Positions 57,724-64,000 of a DNA stretch of 64,000 bases are shown in pieces. The stretch's first letter is position 1; each line of letters begins with the position of its first letter. The stretch comes from Heliopora coerulea (taxonomy: Eukaryota; Cnidaria; Anthozoa; Scleralcyonacea; Helioporidae): contig JASJOG010000465.1 in the NCBI GenBank assembly GCA_030142905.1, forward strand, positions 62,001 to 126,000, in the 5' to 3' direction. The notes beneath the pieces were generated by a model. It ran no database searches, was not told the DNA's origin, and saw nothing but the letters and a program-made list of their open reading frames with translations. The position numbers and the translations under genes were made by a program.

Positions 57724-57936
57724 AGATTAAGGATTTGGATAAGATTAGGGTTAGGATTAAGATAAGGGTTAACTAACTCTAACCCTAAATCCCAACCTAA
57801 TCCTAACCCTAATCCTAAACTTAGTCTTGGAATTTGCCACCATTTTTAGATTTAGGGTTAGGTTTTGATTTCGGGTTAAGGTTAGTCCTAGTCCTAATCC
57901 AAACCCTTACCCTAATCCTAACCCTAATCAGAACCA
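57724..57936. repeat. Degenerate TTAGGG-like repeats in both orientations
   Basis: GATTAGGGTTAGGATTAAG runs forward, then CTAACCCTAAATCCCAACC in reverse, then forward and reverse again. The change of orientation makes a hairpin rather than a telomere end. Confidence 0.7.
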
Positions 57937-58167
57937 CTGACGTGTCACTTTGGTGACAGCCGAACTAATGCTATAAATAATATTGGAAAAAAGTTTCTTT
58001 TTAATGGATTAACAATTAGCTATTATCGTCAATTGATGAGAGAGAGACTGGGTTGTGTCACAACGACGATACTGGGGATTTTTGCCGGCAGTTTGTGAAC
58101 TTTACAGAATAGATTTTGGTTATAAAGTGAAATTTGTGAGAATTGAGGAGTGGTTCAGTCTTTTTTT

Positions 58168-58890
58168 TATATCTAACCATCTATCTACCTACCTATCTAC
58201 CAACCGACCGACCGATCGACCTATCTACCTACTAACCTACCTACCAACCTACCTACCTACCAACTTACCTACCTACCAACCTACCTACCTACCTACCTAC
58301 CTACCTACCTACCTACCTACCTACCTACCGACCTACTCACCTACCTACCTACTTATCCACCTACCTACCTACCTACTTATCCACCTACCTACCTACCTAC
58401 CTACCAACTTACCTACCTACCTACCTACCTACCAACCTACCTACCTACCAACTTACCTACCTACCAACCTACCTACCTATCTACCTACCTACCTACCTAC
58501 CGACCTACTCACCTACCTACCTACTTATCCACCTACCTACCTACCTACCAACTTACCTACCTACCTACCTACCTACCTACCTATCTATCTATCTATCTAT
58601 CTATCTACCTACCTACTCACCTACCTACCTACTTACCTACCTACCTACCTACCTACCTACCTACCTACCTACCTACTAACTTACCTACCTACCTACCCAC
58701 CTACCTACCTACCTACCTACCTACCAACTTACCTACCTACCTACCTACCTACCTACCTACCTAGCTATCTATCTAGTGACCTACCTACCTGCCTGCCTGC
58801 CTGCTTTTCTATCTATCCATCTATCTATCTGTCTATCTGTCTGTCTGTCTGCCTGCCTATCTATCTATCTATTTATCTATCTACCTATCT
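58168..58890. repeat. CTAC/CTAT tetranucleotide array
   Basis: More than 700 bp of CTAC units with CAAC, CTAT and CTTA variants and a higher-order pattern (TACTTATCCACCTAC recurs). A 336-codon open frame over it (PTYLPTYL repeats) is a by-product of the 4-bp unit and is not a gene. Confidence 0.97.
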
Positions 58891-58929
58891 ATTTACTTAT
58901 TGGCTTATTTGCTTATTTGGTTATTTATT

Positions 58930-61674
58930 TGTTTACTTATTTTATTTGTTTTCCCCTCGTTTCTTTTCCTCTTCTTTTCTTTCTTTCTTTCTTTTTTCTT
59001 TCTTTCTGCCTTTCTTCCTTTCTCTTTTCCTCCTTCTTATTTCAGTTTTTATTCTGTCATTTTAATTCTACTTCTGGTCCATAACAGCTTCTCTTTCTTT
59101 TCTTTCTTTTTTCAAAATCAAATTTAGGTATAAGGTATAAGTCAGAACTTGTAGGGGTAGTCAACCCCTCCTTTGTTCGCCAAGTAAATAACATTCTCAT
59201 GTTTGAGACCATCGCATTTTGCTCAAAAATGCTCTCAAAGTGCGAGAATTGTAACCTCAGAGATCCCGGAACAGGCATGTTACTGTGTGCTTTTTACATA
59301 AAGATTATTTTGACCAATAATCGATTCATTGGTCCAACAAGCAATGAAAACTGTAACTAATTACAAAACCGATACATGATTCCTTTTTTTAAAAGAAAAT
59401 TACGAATTCCTTTCTGTTAATTACAGTTTAGCAGCTCACAAAAATAACAACCAAAAGCAAGTTTAACGTGTTTATATAAACATACTTTCAGAATGTCCAA
59501 TCATCCCGACTTTGCTTGAAAATCCCGAATCCCGATCCATATGCCGTCGGGATGAATTTCGACATCTGCTTCAAGGAACAACAAGCCTACGAAGATATTT
59601 TATGTTACCCTTTAATAGGCACTGTTCATTATTTATGCCATTTAACTTTAATATAAAGTAGTGTTCTGTCCACTTGGGGGGCACAGGGGGAAGCATATAC
59701 CAACCTAAATCAATGCTCCGCCACCCCACCTGCCCTCCAACTGAGGTGTTACTGTGCCATAGTCGAGAAAAGCTTTAGGGCCAATTTTCGATTCACATTT
59801 GAAGCGTTGGGTTAGTTCCAGCCCATCATCCTCGGTAATGTTTTCAAACATGACCTGCACATTGCACGGCAATTAAATTTAGAATTAATTTAAGTAGACC
59901 ATCCGGTGAATTGATTCAATGTTTTCTAAAGTGTCGATGACAATCTGTATGACAGACTGTAACAAAGACTCAAAGAGTGAAACTTTACAAGTGTAACAGA
60001 CTTAGAACGCTCTATTCAACGGCGATTCTCGACATCCAACTGCACAAGTAGTTGTGCTATTACAACACTCCACAATAGCAGACATCGGGCTCAGCAATCT
60101 CGGGAATTCTAAGCATTGAGCCTGAACGTGCAAGGTCCTTCGGTGTGGACAAGTTTGTGAGGATTTTTGCAAGACAGCTCAAGAATAGAACAGTTGAGTC
60201 AAGATAATTATTTCATTCACTTAAACAATTATACCACCCTGACATAAACCTTTGTGTCCTTTCAGCCCCCCCCCCCCAAACGTGAAACTCTGGACACGCC
60301 ACTGAGTAGTTCTAATTTGAAAGCAATCTAACATTCTGACACTATTATAATTCCTAACACTTTCGATTTTCATAAAGCAGCAGGGTCGTGCCACCAAACT
60401 TCTTTAGCATAGCTCAGATTTTGCCAGTAGAGTCCGCGTTTTTATCCAGTACCACAATTCCACCCCTACCTTTGAATTACTCCTGTATCCGCCCATGGTA
60501 GTTTAGAAATCTTTCCCAGTAATCAAGCTTTATAAGCATCCACATTCAGGTAACTATAAATACCAATGCTGTCCCATATTTAGTAGAATAAGTATTGTTG
60601 CAAATGATGCTCTTTAATTTCATGAAAAATGTAATTAGCTTTAGTAAAAATAAGTGAAGGGTAGAAAAATTTATCTAAATTTGCATATCTGTATGAATTA
60701 TGGTAATTGTTTCCGTTCCCATGAAGATTCTGTTTTCATTGCGAGCAGTTTTTATTCTTTTAACTTTTTCCTCATAGCATGAGCTTTCTAGGCATATATA
60801 ACATGTCCCTGTTCCTCTAATGTGTGCTATTCAATTCAAGGTTAAATTTAGCATAGCCAAATACATTACTTTTTCTCAAAAATAATTCAGGCTGAAAAGA
60901 GTTAATTTCTGAACTATCGTACATATATGACAAAGAATCACGTGATCAGTGACGTCGCTAAGGTTAATTTATCAGGGGGCCAAAATGTTGGCGTACCTTG
61001 AGGTTTTACAGCTTTTTAATGATGAAATTTATCCAGTGCGCATTTCCATACAATAATCGCTTATCAAAGTGACAATTTACGAAATTTATGGTATAAAAAT
61101 GGGGGGCAAGGCCCCCAAATTTACGTTTGGGGGCATCACTCCCTGCCCCCTCCTCGCGACTCCAATGCATGTTATTCAACGCAGAGGAAGTCTTTCACCA
61201 ATGCGATGAAACCGCTAGAAGCTGCATAGGAAATACGAGGGATGATTTTCCTGCAAATTTTCTGGCCATTCATGGGGGATGGAGCAGGGGTGACTATTAC
61301 GACCTTGATCTCACCAATAATTTCCTCAATATCCATAAAAATCTTCAAGCTGTGTAATGTCATAACCTTTGTATACCAAACAGAACTTTAGAAAGTTTTC
61401 TGAGAAGTAATAGCGATGAAACCAACCCATTGATATAGTAGCATGCGAGAACCCATGGAAGAAACAAACAGAATCTCTCGCTTCATTAAAACTACTCTCA
61501 ACATATGAAGAACACGCGCTTAGCAAAGAAAACCTAAGCATGGAAGTTGAAAGACCAATTTCTTATGCACTCTCGCCAGTCCCTCTTACCGCTGAGTTTG
61601 GCTTTTGGGTCCGCTCTTGCCAAACCAACTTCCCATACCGTTAGGTCTCACCAATCGTGAAATGCTTCCGCCGC
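58930..61674. other. Upstream of NIPA2, no gene recognised
   Basis: Begins with a T/C-rich tract (58940-59110). Contains a poly-C stretch at about 60266-60277 in TE-like sequence. No supportable exon. Confidence 0.45.
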
Positions 61675-62385
61675 TAGGTTTTTATCGATTGTGCTAGTAA
61701 AAGTAGCATTTTAAGCTACTAGCACTGCTCGTTTTTAACCAAAATTATGCTAAAATTATGCTCGTTTTTCAAAATTGTGCTTCTTTTTCTGAAATTATGC
61801 TTTCACAAATTAACTTTAAAAGCTCGAGATTAAATGCTTGTTCTTTATATAGTAAAGGAAGCACAAAATGTCATTGTTTCCAACGTTGTCTAGCTTTTAA
61901 AAGATTGCTCCTTATCCCCTGAAATGTTTTAAATACAACACAAGATTGCACTGATGGCTTGCTATCATAGTTAGTGTTCTCAAAAAGTTCCTTGCTTCAT
62001 TACACTTGCTTGCAAGTAATCAAGTTAAAGAATTCTCATTGAATCGACAGAAAGGTTGGAAAAAAACATATAAAAGCAGTTCAGTTAAATTCAATCATTT
62101 TGTTTTGACTTCGAGAGCGTGGACTGGATCGGAACTAAAATTCCGGTGAACCCGAGGGGCCTAGTCTAAGGCCCACTAAGAAACAGAATTTAACGAGGCT
62201 GAAAAAAGCTTTAAAATTAACTCAATATAAGCAAAACGTGACTTACTGGAGCCTCATGGTCCTAGTAATGTGCTCTGCAACAGATAAAAATATGCGCGTT
62301 GTGCTACTTCCACAAAAATTGCAAAAATGTGCGCGTTTTCCCAAATTATCCCAAAAAATGTGCTAGCACAATCGATAAAAGCCTA
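61675..62385. mobile_element. Non-autonomous hAT element with 8-bp target duplication
   Basis: TCCGCCGC at 61667-61674 and 62386-62393 is an exact 8-bp target duplication, the hAT signature. Ends TAGGTTTTTATCGATTGTGC and, inverted, TAGGCTTTTATCGATTGTGC. 711 bp without transposase; ATTATGCT units repeat inside the left end. Confidence 0.85.
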
Positions 62386-62393
62386 TCCGCCGC

Positions 62394-64000
62394 CCCTGTA
62401 ATAATAAGTATCTTAAGATCTACGACGTCACCTTCAACGACGGCGTTCTTTGGAACGGAGTCATAAAACAAGCCACAAGTATCAAGTACGGTAGTCAATA
62501 AACCGTTGGTTTCTTTAAATGCCGATATTTTAAAGGTCGCCGTAGTTCAAGTTGACCTCTTAGATCTTAAGGTCCCTAATTTTAGGTGGTAGTTAAAATT
62601 CTGAAGTTACCATCTGAAATTAACTTTGCCTCTAGGTGGTAATTTATAGTTTTCTAGTTGTTGGAAATGACATTCGAAAACAGAAAGCACATGCACCCGA
62701 TTCAAGGAGCCAGACGTAAAAAACTGTGATGAAAATTACTGCGTTGTTTCACATAAAAGTTATAATAAAGAAACGAAAATTACTGTATTTTAGTTGAATA
62801 AATGAAAAACAATCATACGTGACTCCGAAGATTTACTATTATTTTACTCTTTATTCTCAAAGTTTCGACTGTCTAACATTGATCCTTTGGCGTTTTGCTT
62901 TGAAGAACGTATGTCAAGAATATTGAATATAAACACAAACAAGACTTTAGGTTTCTAAAATAAGGTCAAATTTCAGAAAAAAATTTCAACTGGGTTACAT
63001 CATGTATATTGTATTGTATAACGATTGTAGTGATTTCATAACGAGGATCTCCGGACGAGTTTTGGCAGTTCACTAGGTAGAACACAATACCATGGCCAGA
63101 CTTTGTGGTTCACGGGCTGAATTGCCCACAGGTCGGGATCAGGTATAACCAGACTCCGGGCTCTTTAAGTAATCAACATCAACAATAACAGGTTAACAGG
63201 AAAACCAGAGGTCACCAGGCCTGCGGAAAGGTATTTCACGTGGATATCATATGTGTTTCACATGCTTCTTATTCTATAACAGGCCGTTGGTACTTAATTC
63301 GCAACAGATATCGGCTACGTCTTATGTATCTGAAATTCTCATCTACAATATCCCTTCTTCAACCTGTCATATAGAAGATAAGAATGCCAAATATTATAAT
63401 GCTACAAGTTGTATAACCATTAAATTTGGTGTGTCGCCTGGAGTCAGTTTAATGAAGTGGCTAATGTTACCACGTACAAGTTTATTGTATTTCGAGTGAG
63501 ACAGTAAGCTTTGCAAAGTGGGTACAGATACCTTCTTCCCACCTCCTTCGATGGCAATACAGAAAGAGGCTGGTTCGGAATGGAGTTGAAAAATACTCCA
63601 ATTAGTTTACTCTTCACCCCATGTACATCTTATCAACACAGCCATGCAGGTGAATCAGCTACTTTAACCAACTCCTGTTGTTCTGCAGAACATTGTCATT
63701 GTCACACCAGATATATGTTGTCAGAGGTATTTTTCGAAAGTGAATCAAAATATCGTCTATATTCTATGGTCTATGACCAGAAATAGTTATTGCTAAGGGA
63801 TGTCTTTGCTGTCACGATATATCCACACGTGTAACTTTTAAGTTTATCTTTTATCTTCTCTAAGTAATGCAATAGTATATGAGAAACTGTCCCATCTCAA
63901 GGACCTCTTAAACTCTTTATTGTTTGATATTGTCTCGTATCAATGAGGATGTATCTCCCCCAAAGCGATTAGGGGAAAAAACAAACCATAACGCATCCAT
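62394..64000. other. Right edge, no gene recognised
   Basis: Open frames at 63251-63499 and 63511-63786 are adjacent on the plus strand but show no family motif and no convincing splice partners. I see no transposon ends. Confidence 0.4.

Noticed and set aside
58055..59065. 336-codon open frame with PTYLPTYL repeats
   Set aside because: It is the translation of a CTAC tetranucleotide array; a 4-bp unit without stops stays open in every frame. No other coding signal.
63251..63786. Two adjacent plus-strand open frames at the right edge
   Set aside because: No recognisable motif, no shared frame and no convincing splice sites; could be a gene edge, but unsupported.
1..64000. CRISPR arrays, operons or bacterial defence systems
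   Set aside because: The window has spliced animal genes and eukaryotic retroelements; no regularly spaced repeats with unique spacers were seen.

Overview
The window looks like nuclear DNA of an invertebrate animal, most likely a cnidarian (coral or sea anemone type). Its genes have many short exons with GT-AG introns, and its introns are full of transposons and microsatellites: a Penelope-like retroelement, L2-like LINEs, Tc1/mariner, pogo, hAT and piggyBac-type elements, and tRNA-derived SINEs. The species cannot be fixed from the sequence alone.

Two host genes can be assembled exon by exon, both on the minus strand. (1) NUP98: 15 exons from 30206 down to 1421 encode the first 565 residues (GLFG repeats, the GLEBS motif, and the start of the PFGDSPLF linker). 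The autoproteolytic domain and any NUP96 part would lie beyond the left edge. (2) A NIPA-family magnesium transporter, closest to NIPA2: six exons from 57417 down to 37126 give a complete 381-residue protein. All splice phases agree in both models. About 6.9 kb separates them, and I see no further gene there. I recognise no host gene from 57418 to 64000.

Layout. 1-14 kb: NUP98 exons 8-15, with piggyBac-type MITEs, Harbinger-like remnants and a THAP-domain fossil in the introns. 14-18 kb: the GLEBS exon, then a Penelope-like element with RT and GIY-YIG domains whose two ends are 697-bp inverted copies, each carrying a hammerhead-ribozyme-like core. 18.6-25 kb: NUP98 exons 3-6 with a pogo-type element, a SINE and fold-back repeats. 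25-30 kb: a transposon-poor, strongly CpG-depleted stretch up to NUP98 exon 1. 30-37 kb: intergenic, with MITEs, microsatellites and an L2 remnant. 37-51 kb: NIPA2 exons 4-6, with introns packed with Tc1 and mariner copies, an L2 LINE nested in a fold-back SINE, and three hammerhead-associated palindromes. 51.9-56.5 kb: a second CpG-depleted stretch in the 5' part of NIPA2. 57.4-64 kb: degenerate telomere-like repeats, a large CTAC tetranucleotide array and a non-autonomous hAT element.

I do not see a multi-gene system acting together. The most unusual content is a set of hammerhead-like, palindromic, probably Penelope-derived insertions. The clearest is a perfect 138-bp inverted repeat inside a 337-bp insertion with a 13-bp target duplication. 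The second notable signal is the matching 5-kb CpG-poor zone at the 5' end of both genes. All identifications come from reading the sequence; no database search was run.
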